This document shows positions 47,145 through 56,416 of a stretch of DNA of 64,000 bases, piece by piece. Position 1 is the stretch's first letter. Each line of letters starts with the position of its first letter. The stretch covers positions 176,338 through 240,337 of the forward strand of contig CALUUK010000002.1 in the NCBI GenBank assembly GCA_944323955.1, read 5' to 3'. The translations under genes and the position numbers were made by a program. Origin of the DNA: Candidatus Gastranaerophilales bacterium. GTDB lineage: Bacteria > Cyanobacteriota > Vampirovibrionia > Gastranaerophilales > Gastranaerophilaceae. Below the pieces are notes generated by a model, which did not search any database, was not told where the DNA came from, and saw only the letters and a program-made list of their open reading frames with translations.

Positions 47145-48519
47145 TGACCTGAAAAGAACACTTAATCTGAAAGATTCAATATCTGTTGTTGTCGGTTCTA
47201 TGGTCGGCTGCGGGATTTTTATTGTTTCGGCTGATATAGCAAGGCAGGTTCAATCGGCAGCTTTGCTTCTTCTGGTTTGGATTATTGCGGGACTTTTTTC
47301 ATTGTCAGGGGCAATTGCTTATTCAGAGCCCGTTTTGAATATTAAAGAAGATGGCGGACAATATATTTTTCTTAAAAAAATGTATAATGATTTAGTTGCT
47401 TTTCTTTACGGATGGACTTTTTTAATTGTTATACAAACTGCTACCATTGCTGCTGTTTGTATTGCCGTAGGCAAGTTCTTGGGTATATTATTCCCGTTCA
47501 TAAGTTCAAAGTATTATCTTATTAATCTTCCCTTTTTTCATTTTTCTACGCAGCAATTAACCGCTCTTACAATATGTATTATCCTTACATATATTAATTC
47601 CCGTGGAATAAAATACGGTGTTATAACTCAAAATATTTTTACCGTTACAAAAATACTGTCTATTGTGGGCATTATAATTTTCGGGATGTTTTTAGGCTGT
47701 AATTATGACACAATCTCAGGTAATTTCCCGAATATAATTACGTTTTCAGATTTTACATTCAATAATATGGAGATTATTGCAACGGCATCGGTAGGTGCAA
47801 TATTTGCAATGGTTACATGGAATAATATTACTTTTATATCAGCGGAAGTTAAGAATCCCGAAAAAAATATTCCTCTTGCTCTTGTTTGGGGTGTGGTTAT
47901 TGTAATGGCTCTGTATCTTTTAATAAATTTTCTTTATGTATTCTCAATCCCTTTGGAGCAAATACAAAATGCGCCTGAAGATATTGTTGCAGTTGTTCTA
48001 ATGCATAAAATAACGGGCGCTGCCGGAGAACTGATAATTGCCCTTATTATTATGATTTCCGCTTGCGGAAGCGCTAACGGGCTTATTATGACAGGTGCAA
48101 GGGTTTATTATCAAATGGCTAAAGATAAACTGCTTTTCAGAAGACTTGCCGTTATTAACAGAAAAACAAAAGTACCTGTTAATTCTCTTTTACTTCAATG
48201 TATATGGGTAAGTGCATTTATACTTTTCTGCGGAAACTATACACAGCTTCTTGATTATGTTATATATGCCGCTTTAATATTCTATCTCCTGACCGTTATA
48301 GGTATTTTTATATACAGAATAAGATATAAAAGTCAGGCTGTAAACAGAACAAACAGTTTTTACGGTATATTTTTTATCTTGACAGGTTCATTTATTCTTT
48401 ATTCCCTTTCTATGTATAAATCCGTAAATTCGGTTCAAACTTTATTATTAATTTCTACAGGAGTGCCTGTTTACTTCGTGTGGCGAAAAATAAAAAGTGT
48501 AAAGACTTGTGCAAAATAG
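47137..48519 (+). CDS. APC-superfamily amino-acid permease
   Basis: This 460-residue permease has about twelve membrane segments. The APC opening LKDSISVVVGSMVGCGIFIVSADIAR, the SGAIAYSE…IKEDGGQYIFLKKMY region and TWNNITFISAEVKNPEKNIPLAL fit LAT/YjeH-type carriers. The substrate is unknown. It starts inside the end of the AGCS gene, so both transporters are likely co-expressed. A 75-base gap separates it from pilT. Confidence 0.92.
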   Translation: MNSDLKRTLNLKDSISVVVGSMVGCGIFIVSADIARQVQSAALLLLVWIIAGLFSLSGAIAYSEPVLNIKEDGGQYIFLKKMYNDLVAFLYGWTFLIVIQTATIAAVCIAVGKFLGILFPFISSKYYLINLPFFHFSTQQLTALTICIILTYINSRGIKYGVITQNIFTVTKILSIVGIIIFGMFLGCNYDTISGNFPNIITFSDFTFNNMEIIATASVGAIFAMVTWNNITFISAEVKNPEKNIPLALVWGVVIVMALYLLINFLYVFSIPLEQIQNAPEDIVAVVLMHKITGAAGELIIALIIMISACGSANGLIMTGARVYYQMAKDKLLFRRLAVINRKTKVPVNSLLLQCIWVSAFILFCGNYTQLLDYVIYAALIFYLLTVIGIFIYRIRYKSQAVNRTNSFYGIFFILTGSFILYSLSMYKSVNSVQTLLLISTGVPVYFVWRKIKSVKTCAK

Positions 48520-48594
48520 AATAAAAAGGTATCATATTTCTATAAAGTAGCGAATAAATTTCACACTGGGTTAAGTATAAAAAAGGGGTCTTAA

Positions 48595-49665
48595 ATGACG
48601 ATAGATGATTTGTTAAAAGAGGTAATATCTTTCGGAGCAAGCGACTTGCATGTTTCAGCGGGCATGCCTCCGATTATAAGGGTTGACGGTAATTTATTAA
48701 GAACTAAACATGAGTCGTTTAATCCCAAAACCATAGAAGAATTATTGTTTCCGATGCTTAATAACGAGCAGAGAAGAACTCTGGAACAAAACTGGGAACT
48801 TGATATGTCTTACGGACTTTCAGGTGTGGGGCGTTTCAGGGTTAATCTTTATAAAAACCGCGGCACATATGCCGCAGCTTTCAGAACAATTGTTACCGAA
48901 ATTCCGAATTTTGATTCATTAGGATTGTCGGATGTTGTAAAAAATATTACGATGCGGCCCAGAGGACTTGTTCTTGTAACAGGGCCTACCGGAAGCGGTA
49001 AATCAACGACTCTTGCATCAATGATTGACTATATAAATGATACAAGAAATGAACATATATTAACAATTGAAGATCCTATAGAATTTGTGCACAAGTCTAA
49101 GAAATGTGTTATCCACCAGAGAGAACTCGGTCAAGATACACGCTCATTTGCAAATGCATTAAAATCAGCATTAAGAGAAGACCCTGATATTATTCTGGTC
49201 GGCGAAATGCGTGACCTTGAAACAATAAGCCTTGCGCTTACAGCCGCTGAAACCGGTCACCTTGTATTCGGTACATTGCATACTTCTTCTGCCAGCCAGA
49301 CAATTGACCGTATCATTGACGTATTCCCGGAAGGTCAGCAGCAACAGATAAGGGTTCAGCTTGGAAATACCCTTGAAGCGGTATTCTCTCAAACTCTTCT
49401 TCCGAGATTACAGCCAAACGGGGTTAAAAAAGGCCGTATAATGGCTCAGGAAATTATGATTAAAAGTAATGCTATTTCAAACCTTATCAGAGAAGGTAAA
49501 TCCGCACAAATATATTCTGCTATTCAAACAGGTATGGGACAGGGTATGCAAACTCTTGAAACTGCTTTAAGTGATTTGTATAAACAGGGATTAATTACAA
49601 GAGAAGATGCTCTTTCCAAATCGCAAAGACCTGATGAGTTCAGAAGATTAGCGGGTATTCAATAG
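48595..49665 (+). CDS. pilT: type IV pilus retraction ATPase PilT
   Basis: The 356-residue hexameric ATPase depolymerises type IV pili. The N-terminal PAS-like domain has SFGASDLHVSAGMPPI. Walker A is GPTGSGKST at 130-138, the Asp box and His boxes are present, Walker B is IILVGEMRDLETI, and the retraction motif is AAETGHLVFGTLHTSSA. AAAAGGGG precedes the ATG. No other pil gene is beside it. It converges on mlaE with three bases between. Confidence 0.95.
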   Translation: MTIDDLLKEVISFGASDLHVSAGMPPIIRVDGNLLRTKHESFNPKTIEELLFPMLNNEQRRTLEQNWELDMSYGLSGVGRFRVNLYKNRGTYAAAFRTIVTEIPNFDSLGLSDVVKNITMRPRGLVLVTGPTGSGKSTTLASMIDYINDTRNEHILTIEDPIEFVHKSKKCVIHQRELGQDTRSFANALKSALREDPDIILVGEMRDLETISLALTAAETGHLVFGTLHTSSASQTIDRIIDVFPEGQQQQIRVQLGNTLEAVFSQTLLPRLQPNGVKKGRIMAQEIMIKSNAISNLIREGKSAQIYSAIQTGMGQGMQTLETALSDLYKQGLITREDALSKSQRPDEFRRLAGIQ

Positions 49666-49668
49666 CTG

Positions 49669-50409
49669 TTACATCGGATCAATATAAAATAATAAAGTAA
49701 CTATTAAGTCAGCCATTAAAAGAAAAACAGTAGCTTTAATGGCTGCTTGTGTTGTGGAAATACCGACTCCTTTTGCTCCGCCTGTTGTTTCGTACCCTTG
49801 CGTCGCACATACAAGCGGTATAATTATGCCGAATATAAATCCTTTTAATATGCTTATGTAAATATCTCTTGTATTGAGCCATTGCCATACGGAAGACATG
49901 TATCTGTTCGGGTGCAGTCCTATTGTGACGTATGAAATAATCATTCCGCCAAGAATACCGAATAATTCCGCTAATATTACAATCATAGGTACGGTAAATC
50001 CGCCGGCAATAATTCTTGGCGCAAAATAATATCCCACGGGATCAACTTTTAATGTTTTTATTGCATCGACTTGGGATGTAACCTGCATGTTTGCTATCTC
50101 CGCACTGATTGCGGTACCTGCCCGTGCACTTATCGCAAGTGCCGCAAACCCCGGGGCAAGTTCTCTTACAAGCGCTACCGCCAAAAATCCGCCTACATAA
50201 CTTTCTGCTCCGGACATCAAAAATTGCTTTGATATTTGGAGTGCTATTACTACTGCAGCTATAAAAACAATGCTAAGTGCAATAGGTATCGAATCATAAC
50301 TTATCATTGCAGCTTTTGCAATTATATCACTGATTTTGGCATTTCCGCCAAGTATGTATTTCATTGTTTGTATGAAATTTTTTACACATAAACCTAAAAA
50401 ACTTATCAT
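49669..50409 (-). CDS. MlaE/YrbE-family ABC permease
   Basis: This 246-residue inner-membrane permease has about five hydrophobic segments and belongs to the MlaE group, which moves phospholipids between membranes with the MlaF ATPase and MCE proteins. Family blocks include SAESYVGGFLAVALVRELAPGF (written here SGAESYVGGF…) and ARAGTAISAEIANMQVTSQVDAIKTL. Its start overlaps the mutL stop by four bases. No MlaF or MCE gene is adjacent, so the rest of the system must be elsewhere. Confidence 0.9.
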   Translation of the reverse strand: MISFLGLCVKNFIQTMKYILGGNAKISDIIAKAAMISYDSIPIALSIVFIAAVVIALQISKQFLMSGAESYVGGFLAVALVRELAPGFAALAISARAGTAISAEIANMQVTSQVDAIKTLKVDPVGYYFAPRIIAGGFTVPMIVILAELFGILGGMIISYVTIGLHPNRYMSSVWQWLNTRDIYISILKGFIFGIIIPLVCATQGYETTGGAKGVGISTTQAAIKATVFLLMADLIVTLLFYIDPM

Positions 50410-52202
50410 TTTGCTTTATTCTCCAAATTTCTTGCAAAATATGATGCAATTTCTTTGTGTGAAATAAAATGCGATATAGGTCTTCCGTGAGGACAAGTAT
50501 AAGGATTTTTAGTACTTCTTAACTGTTTAACTATTTCTTCCATTTGCCACAGTGTAAGTCTTTCACCTGCTTTTACGGATGCTTTGCACGCAGTTGTTAT
50601 TAAAATTCTTTCTTCTGTTGTATCAAGTTCGTTTTCGGGTGCATCTTTTAAATTTTCCAGAAGTTCCGAAAGAATATCCTGGGGTTTTACTTTTGAAAGA
50701 ATCTGCGGAATTTTTCGGAAAATTATTTGATTATTTGATATTTTATCTATTTTATAGCCGTATTTATTGAGATGTGATTTTGCATTTTCCAATATATCAA
50801 TTTCTTCAGGCATAACATCGAGAACATCCGAAATTATTAAAAGCTGTGATGCTGCCTCTTTTTGATTTTTCAATTTTTCATATATATATCGTTCCTGAGC
50901 TATATGCTGGTCTATCAGTTCAAGATTGTCTTCATTTTCAACAAGAATATATGTATTTTTGAACTGTCCTATGACATTTATCTGTTTTAGTTTTGAAGGT
51001 TGTTCAAAATTTATTTCAATTTTTTTTTGTTCTGCTTCATCCGCCTTTTCATATAAAAGACCGGGTTTATCAGTTATTCTCTGCAGAGTATTTAAAGAAA
51101 TTTCATAATCATCAGGGTCATTTTCCTGATTATTCTTTTGAAAATCTATTGAAGTGTATGAATTGAAATCTATAATCTTTGTATCTTTTTGCGGAAAAGG
51201 TGTTTGGTTTTGAACTGCCGCATTAAGTGTATAACTTATTGCACTTTGTACAAAATTAAATATTTGATTAGGATTTTTATATCTTATTTCTCTTTTTGTA
51301 GGATGAGCGTTTACATCAATTTCTTCGGGATTGATATCCAGATTTAAAACAACGAAAGGATAACGTCCCTGCGGCATCATATTTTTATATGCAATATCTA
51401 TTGCTTTCATTATTATTGGGCATTTTATTGTCCTTGAATTTACGAAAGTATACATTGTTTTTTTGCTTGAACGTGTGTATTCGGGGGTACTTATATATCC
51501 CGTTAATTTTATTCCGGTTAAATCATCTGTTTTTGCTACTTCTTTTAACTCATTTATGATATTATTCGGAAACAGTTCGGTTATTCTTGTTAATAAATCC
51601 GCATTACAGGTTGTTGAAATAACGGTTTGATTATTGTTTTTTAATATAAAAGCGATTTTGGGATTAGAAAGTGCAAGCGACTGAACCAATTCCTGTATAT
51701 ATGAAAATTCTGTTTTTGCACTTTTTAAAAATTTAAGCCGTGCAGGCTGGTTAAAAAATAAATCATTAACCTCCATAATTGTTCCCTGTGCGCAGCCTGC
51801 CTGTGATGCATTTACAACGGAATTTTGTGATACTACTTTTGTTCCGTAATCAAAATCTTTTGTTCTTGTTGTACAGGTGACTTTTGCAATTGATATGATA
51901 CTTGCAAGAGCTTCGCCTCTAAATCCCAAAGTTTTTATATTAAACAGACTTGCTTCATCCGTAAGTTTACTTGTTGCATGTTTTGAGAATGCAAGTTCTA
52001 TATCATCGGGATGTATTCCGGAGCCGTTATCCGCTATTCTTATATTTCTGCATTCGTTGGATATATTTATTTCTATTTTTGTTGCGCCCGCATCAACAGA
52101 GTTTTCAACAAGTTCTTTAACAACACTATAAGGGCGCTCTATTACTTCTCCTGCCGCAATCTGATTTATTAAATTTACACTGAGCTTTTTTATTCGTTTC
52201 AT
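50406..52202 (-). CDS. mutL: DNA mismatch repair protein MutL
   Basis: This 598-residue MutL has the GHKL ATPase domain (QIAAGEVIERPYSVVKELVENSVDAGAT, DNGSGI, GFRGEALASI). Its C-terminal dimerisation domain has DQHIAQERYIYE and CPHGRPISH. The first is close to the DQHA(x)2E(x)4E endonuclease motif, with A replaced by I, so nuclease activity is likely but untested. Neither of two nearby ATGs has a ribosome binding site; 52202 gives the standard N-terminal length. Its stop overlaps the mlaE start. mutS is not here. Confidence 0.94.
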   Translation of the reverse strand: MKRIKKLSVNLINQIAAGEVIERPYSVVKELVENSVDAGATKIEINISNECRNIRIADNGSGIHPDDIELAFSKHATSKLTDEASLFNIKTLGFRGEALASIISIAKVTCTTRTKDFDYGTKVVSQNSVVNASQAGCAQGTIMEVNDLFFNQPARLKFLKSAKTEFSYIQELVQSLALSNPKIAFILKNNNQTVISTTCNADLLTRITELFPNNIINELKEVAKTDDLTGIKLTGYISTPEYTRSSKKTMYTFVNSRTIKCPIIMKAIDIAYKNMMPQGRYPFVVLNLDINPEEIDVNAHPTKREIRYKNPNQIFNFVQSAISYTLNAAVQNQTPFPQKDTKIIDFNSYTSIDFQKNNQENDPDDYEISLNTLQRITDKPGLLYEKADEAEQKKIEINFEQPSKLKQINVIGQFKNTYILVENEDNLELIDQHIAQERYIYEKLKNQKEAASQLLIISDVLDVMPEEIDILENAKSHLNKYGYKIDKISNNQIIFRKIPQILSKVKPQDILSELLENLKDAPENELDTTEERILITTACKASVKAGERLTLWQMEEIVKQLRSTKNPYTCPHGRPISHFISHKEIASYFARNLENKAK

Positions 52203-52291
52203 AATCATATTTTAATATAGCATAAAATGCTTTAAGTTATATAAAGCTGCTATATAAAAGTTAATTATTTATTCGATTATTGAATATAATT

Positions 52292-53194
52292 TTATATATC
52301 TTTAAATATTTCTTTCTTGAATATAATTCTGATAATTTTTCTTATAATCTTTAAGATAAATTTATTATCAAATTTTGAACATCTATAAGCCTTTCTTTTG
52401 GATTTTTTTATATCTCTTTTAATCAGACTTAATTGATGTTTAATTTTAATATATGCATCTTTTCCCAAAATAAAGTATCGTTGTATCTTTTCTTTTTCTA
52501 CTTCATCAATAATTAAAGAAACCCCAACCGGAATTTGATTATTAAATGAATAATAAAAATGTTTATAGTCAGACGGAATGTTTTTATATTCTTCAATCTC
52601 TGTTTGTTTATTTATATGAGTTCCTATTTCCGTTCCGAGAAATAAACCCAGTTCAAAAGCCATAATCCTGCAGAATTTGCATGTTTCAAGGTGTAAAACA
52701 GAAGTTAATGCTTCAACGGCATGTTTTGATGAGCAGTATGCACTTCCTCCGTATCTCACAGAAAGACCATGCATTGAAGTGTTATTTACAATTGTACCGT
52801 TATGATTTTGTCTGAAATGAGGAAGAAGAGCACTTATTGTATTGTATGTGCCAAAAAAGTTTGTCTCCATAACTTGTTTCATATGTTCTAAATTTTCTTC
52901 TTCACATGTAACTGAAGCACTAATTCCGGCATTATTAACAAGAACATCAATTTTTTTGAATTTTAAAATTCCTTTATTAATTGCTTCTTGTATACTGACT
53001 GGATTTGTAACATCGACTGATAAACATAAAAGATTTTTGCTGTCTGAATAATCTGAAAAAGAAGGCATTCTTCTTGAAACTGCCACTACATTATAGCCTC
53101 TTTGTAATAGTTGCAGACACATTTCTTTTCCTATACCGCTCGAAGCCCCTGTGACAAACCAAGTTTTTATTTTGTCTTTATCTATTTTTCTCAT
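52292..53194 (-). CDS. short-chain dehydrogenase/reductase
   Basis: This 300-residue classical SDR has the nucleotide motif TGASSGIGKE (about residues 16-25), DVTN, the NNAGIS segment, the catalytic Ser (NNTSMHG), and Tyr-Lys in YCSSKHAVEAL. NADP(H) preference is suggested by a basic residue after the second strand (VSRRMP). The C-terminus is long and lysine-rich. It lies 33 bases after the TPP-enzyme gene on the same strand. The substrate is not known. Confidence 0.85.
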   Translation of the reverse strand: MRKIDKDKIKTWFVTGASSGIGKEMCLQLLQRGYNVVAVSRRMPSFSDYSDSKNLLCLSVDVTNPVSIQEAINKGILKFKKIDVLVNNAGISASVTCEEENLEHMKQVMETNFFGTYNTISALLPHFRQNHNGTIVNNTSMHGLSVRYGGSAYCSSKHAVEALTSVLHLETCKFCRIMAFELGLFLGTEIGTHINKQTEIEEYKNIPSDYKHFYYSFNNQIPVGVSLIIDEVEKEKIQRYFILGKDAYIKIKHQLSLIKRDIKKSKRKAYRCSKFDNKFILKIIRKIIRIIFKKEIFKDI

Positions 53195-53227
53195 TTTTGT
53201 TCCATAATAATCTATTTCACGAAAATT

Positions 53228-54901
53228 CTATATCTTAAATGCGTGGTATATTTTTATTGCCGCATCTTCCAGTTTATTACGATTATATTGTTGTATTAAA
53301 TTATAACTTTCCTGTTCATCTTCTGTTTTTGTATATACTTCAAATAAAACAGGTTTTTCAAATTTGTTATTGCAAAAACCTTGTATTTGTTTTAGAAATG
53401 ATTCTTTATTATCCGCGTGCATATATTCGAATCCGCACGATAAAGCCCAGTCTTTTGCACCGTTTTTATAATGGTTTCCTGCTGAGATTAATACATCGGT
53501 TTCGTTCCCTAAATGTTTTTCTAATATAGGATTGAATCTGAATTCTACTCCTTTATTATTGTTGACAAGAAGAATTCGGATATTATTTGTTATATGCCTG
53601 TTTCCCAAAATATTCATATCATAAAAGAATGCTAAATCACCGATTAAACCGAAATGTAATTTGTCCGGAGCGGCAAGGGATTGTCCGACGAGAGTGGATA
53701 CGGCTCCGTCTATACCAAATCCTCCTACGTTACAACTTATTTCTACTTTCTTTTCTGTTTCATAAAAGTTGATACTTCTTAATGAATTGATTATTGAAGC
53801 ATGTAATGTGCAGTTTTCCGGCAGGTATTTCGCTAAATTCTCACAAATTAAAGTGTTTGAAAGTGGTAAATCGGGATTTTTGAGTTTGTTCATTTCGGAT
53901 TTTATATAAGTGTAATACCCGTCAGTAATTTTTTCTTTTCTTGTAAGTGCTTTAAATATAGCTTTTTCCTGTCCGAATAGTATTCTTTCAACATGTCTGT
54001 TATTTCTAAAATGTAAAGCCATGTCTTCTGAAATACGCCAGATTTTTATATTTGGTCTGAATAGAAATCCTTGAAAATAATTCCCGCTTACAAGTCCCAT
54101 ATCAATTATATATTGCGGATGACGACGAACTCTTTGCATTGCACAATATCTTGATAACAAGACTTTATTATCTCCGAAATAATTTGAAGTATGATCACAA
54201 ATTACAGGTAAATCCCAACTCTTTGCAAAAACTGATATTGCATTGTGTTCTTCAGCCGAAAACTTGCGATGAGCACCGATAAAAATTGCAAAATCTTGAT
54301 TTTGCATATTGTCTTGCAGTATTTCAAAGTTTTCTTTATGGCACTCAACCGGCAATACTTCTGGTAAACTAAGATAATCTTCGTCAAAATTAAGATTTAT
54401 ATGGCAATTTATATGAACAGGTTCATTTCTATATTTAGCTGTGAAAAGAGCTTCCTGAATTAAAATTATACACTCTTCTTTGTCTTCATTTGTTCTTATT
54501 ATAGGCAGGTCTACATCTATTGTCTTAACATCGTTTTGAGATATGCTTCTGTCTATATATTGAGGTTCTAAGCTGTATTTATTTGAATAATCCGGATAAA
54601 ACGTAATTGCAATAATAGGGATTTTTCTGTAATATGCTTCCGTTAATGCAGATAAGTAATTTCTGCTTGCAGTTGCTCCTGTACAAGTAATTACAACGGG
54701 TTCTCCTGTTTCTTGTGCAATACCTACAGCTGTATATGCGGCACTCCTTTCGTCCAAAACCGAATAACAATTAAAATAGTCAGTTTTTTGGACTATTGCG
54801 TTAAATTGACTGTTCTGTGTACCGGGGTTCGCAACAATATTTTTTATTCCGTATGCTTTTAATAAAGCTGTTAAATATGATAATGTATTATATTTTGCCA
54901 T
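53228..54901 (-). CDS. thiamine-diphosphate-dependent MenD-like enzyme
   Basis: This 557-residue enzyme has the TPP fold of the MenD/acetolactate synthase type. It has an N-terminal domain with ANPGTQNSQF and ERSAAYTAVGIAQETGEPVVITCTGATA (the E is the likely catalytic Glu), a middle domain, and a C-terminal TPP/Mg site GDLAFFYDMNIL…NNIRILLVNNN. GGFGIDGAVSTLVGQSLA is the glycine-rich turn seen in MenD. AAAAGGAGAAGAAA precedes the ATG. No other menaquinone gene is near, so it may not be true MenD. The SDR gene follows. Confidence 0.75.
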   Translation of the reverse strand: MAKYNTLSYLTALLKAYGIKNIVANPGTQNSQFNAIVQKTDYFNCYSVLDERSAAYTAVGIAQETGEPVVITCTGATASRNYLSALTEAYYRKIPIIAITFYPDYSNKYSLEPQYIDRSISQNDVKTIDVDLPIIRTNEDKEECIILIQEALFTAKYRNEPVHINCHINLNFDEDYLSLPEVLPVECHKENFEILQDNMQNQDFAIFIGAHRKFSAEEHNAISVFAKSWDLPVICDHTSNYFGDNKVLLSRYCAMQRVRRHPQYIIDMGLVSGNYFQGFLFRPNIKIWRISEDMALHFRNNRHVERILFGQEKAIFKALTRKEKITDGYYTYIKSEMNKLKNPDLPLSNTLICENLAKYLPENCTLHASIINSLRSINFYETEKKVEISCNVGGFGIDGAVSTLVGQSLAAPDKLHFGLIGDLAFFYDMNILGNRHITNNIRILLVNNNKGVEFRFNPILEKHLGNETDVLISAGNHYKNGAKDWALSCGFEYMHADNKESFLKQIQGFCNNKFEKPVLFEVYTKTEDEQESYNLIQQYNRNKLEDAAIKIYHAFKI

Positions 54902-55152
54902 TTTCTTCTCCTTTTATTAAAAACATATCCGATATATTGCTTTATTTATTATATATTAATTTTGTTATTATAACTTGTATTGGTCTTGGTAATGAAGAAT
55001 GTATTTCCCTTAAAATCATTTTATTATTTGTGTTCAAAATACTTTAAGTAAAATATTATCATAAAAATAAAGACTTTATATTGAGATTGAAACTGCATAT
55101 TATTTTAAGAATGTAACAATTTTATAAAAAGTCCAATTTGGGACTGGAAATG

Positions 55153-55181
55153 TTTATCAAAATATGTTACAATTGTAGTAT
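55153..55181 (+). promoter_or_regulatory. candidate promoter of the NAGPA-domain gene
   Basis: TTTATC at 55153-55158 and TAGTAT at 55176-55181 are 17 bases apart and 13 bases before the ATG. The rest of 54902-55152 is AT-rich, with a small AGTCC/GGACT hairpin near 55131-55146, and no gene. Confidence 0.3.
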
Positions 55182-55194
55182 AAGGAACATTAAT

Positions 55195-56415
55195 ATGTAT
55201 GCATTGGCTCAACAAAGTAATATTTGTTTTGAGAAAATGGTCTTTAAGCTCGGGATAGTGATAGCGGTGATGGCAATTTTCTCGGGCGGAGGTATGAAAT
55301 TAAATGCAACGGAGAGTGTCCTTGGTTATTATGTACAAGAGAATACTATGTTAAAAGAGCAGTCAAATGCTCTTTTTTTATTGCGTCAGGCATGGATGAA
55401 TGATGTTAAGGAAAAATATGCACAATATCAGCTTCGTGAAATTGCCGACGGGATTGTTTATGTGAGAATGATAAAGACAATAAATGCAAAAAAAGTTAAA
55501 ATTAATATTGCCGAAATTAACAGAAATGTGAATTCGAATATTGAAATAGCGCCAAAACTGGCATCTGTAAAACTTCATGCCAGAAAAAAAATAAAAAATA
55601 TTGCTCCGGATGCTAAAATAGCCGTTAACGGAACTTATTTTAAGCAGGATACCGGAACGCCTCTCGGGGCACTTGTAATTAATAACAAAATTATAACAGG
55701 TCCTATATATGAACGTGTTGCTCTCGGAATAGGAGAAAACGGATTTAAAACTTCAAGAGCGGCTTTTGAAGGATATATTAAAACAGGAGACAAGATTATT
55801 AAAATTGATAATATTAATCAACCCAGAATGCTTTTTACTCAGACTCTTATGTATACTCCGATTTGGGGTGAGATGTCTCCCTCTTCCAAAAAGCAAAGTA
55901 TAAATATTGCAGTTTCAAACGGTATAATTACAAAAATTTCTTCCTCGCCCGTAGCAATTCCAAAAGACGGATATGTTATTTCTTCTGCATCAACAATGCT
56001 AAAAAGTTTAAAAAAGGGCGACAATATAACGGTAAAATATACCCTTAAACCAGAATGGAAAGATATTGAACATGTAATAAGCGGCGGGCCTTATCTTATA
56101 AAAGACGGAAATATATTTATAGATACGGCAAGCCAGAAACTGAACGGCATAACCGGAAGAAATCCCAGAACAGCTGTCGGTTATACAAAAGATAATGTAA
56201 TGATTATGGTTACGGTAGACGGACGCAAAGAAAATGTATCAGGTGTAACGCTTGGTGAACTTGCCGAAATTCTTAAGGAACTTGGCTGTTATGAGGCTAT
56301 AAACTTAGACGGAGGAAGTTCAACCGTTATGTATGTAGACGGAAATACAATAAGCGGAAGTAATTTAAATTCCGTTGCCGTTAGTAATGCACTGACAGTG
56401 AGTATTAGAGGATAG
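55195..56415 (+). CDS. exported NAGPA-domain (phosphodiester glycosidase-like) protein
   Basis: This 406-residue protein has an N-terminal hydrophobic segment (about residues 16-33) for export or anchoring, and a C-terminal NAGPA/DUF2233 domain. Family blocks visible are VNGTYF, ISGGPYLIKDGN, GRNPRTAVGYT, TVDGRKENVSGVTLGELAEIL and NLDGGSSTVMYVDG. Members act on sugar phosphodiesters at the cell surface. AAGGAACATTAAT precedes the ATG at 55195; an ATG 57 bases earlier has none. It ends two bases from the convergent efflux operon. The substrate is unknown. Confidence 0.85.
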   Translation: MYALAQQSNICFEKMVFKLGIVIAVMAIFSGGGMKLNATESVLGYYVQENTMLKEQSNALFLLRQAWMNDVKEKYAQYQLREIADGIVYVRMIKTINAKKVKINIAEINRNVNSNIEIAPKLASVKLHARKKIKNIAPDAKIAVNGTYFKQDTGTPLGALVINNKIITGPIYERVALGIGENGFKTSRAAFEGYIKTGDKIIKIDNINQPRMLFTQTLMYTPIWGEMSPSSKKQSINIAVSNGIITKISSSPVAIPKDGYVISSASTMLKSLKKGDNITVKYTLKPEWKDIEHVISGGPYLIKDGNIFIDTASQKLNGITGRNPRTAVGYTKDNVMIMVTVDGRKENVSGVTLGELAEILKELGCYEAINLDGGSSTVMYVDGNTISGSNLNSVAVSNALTVSIRG

Positions 56416-56416
56416 T

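Noticed and set aside
53228..54901. Definite MenD assignment
   Set aside because: No other menaquinone gene is near and specific isochorismate-binding residues could not be checked; called only MenD-like.
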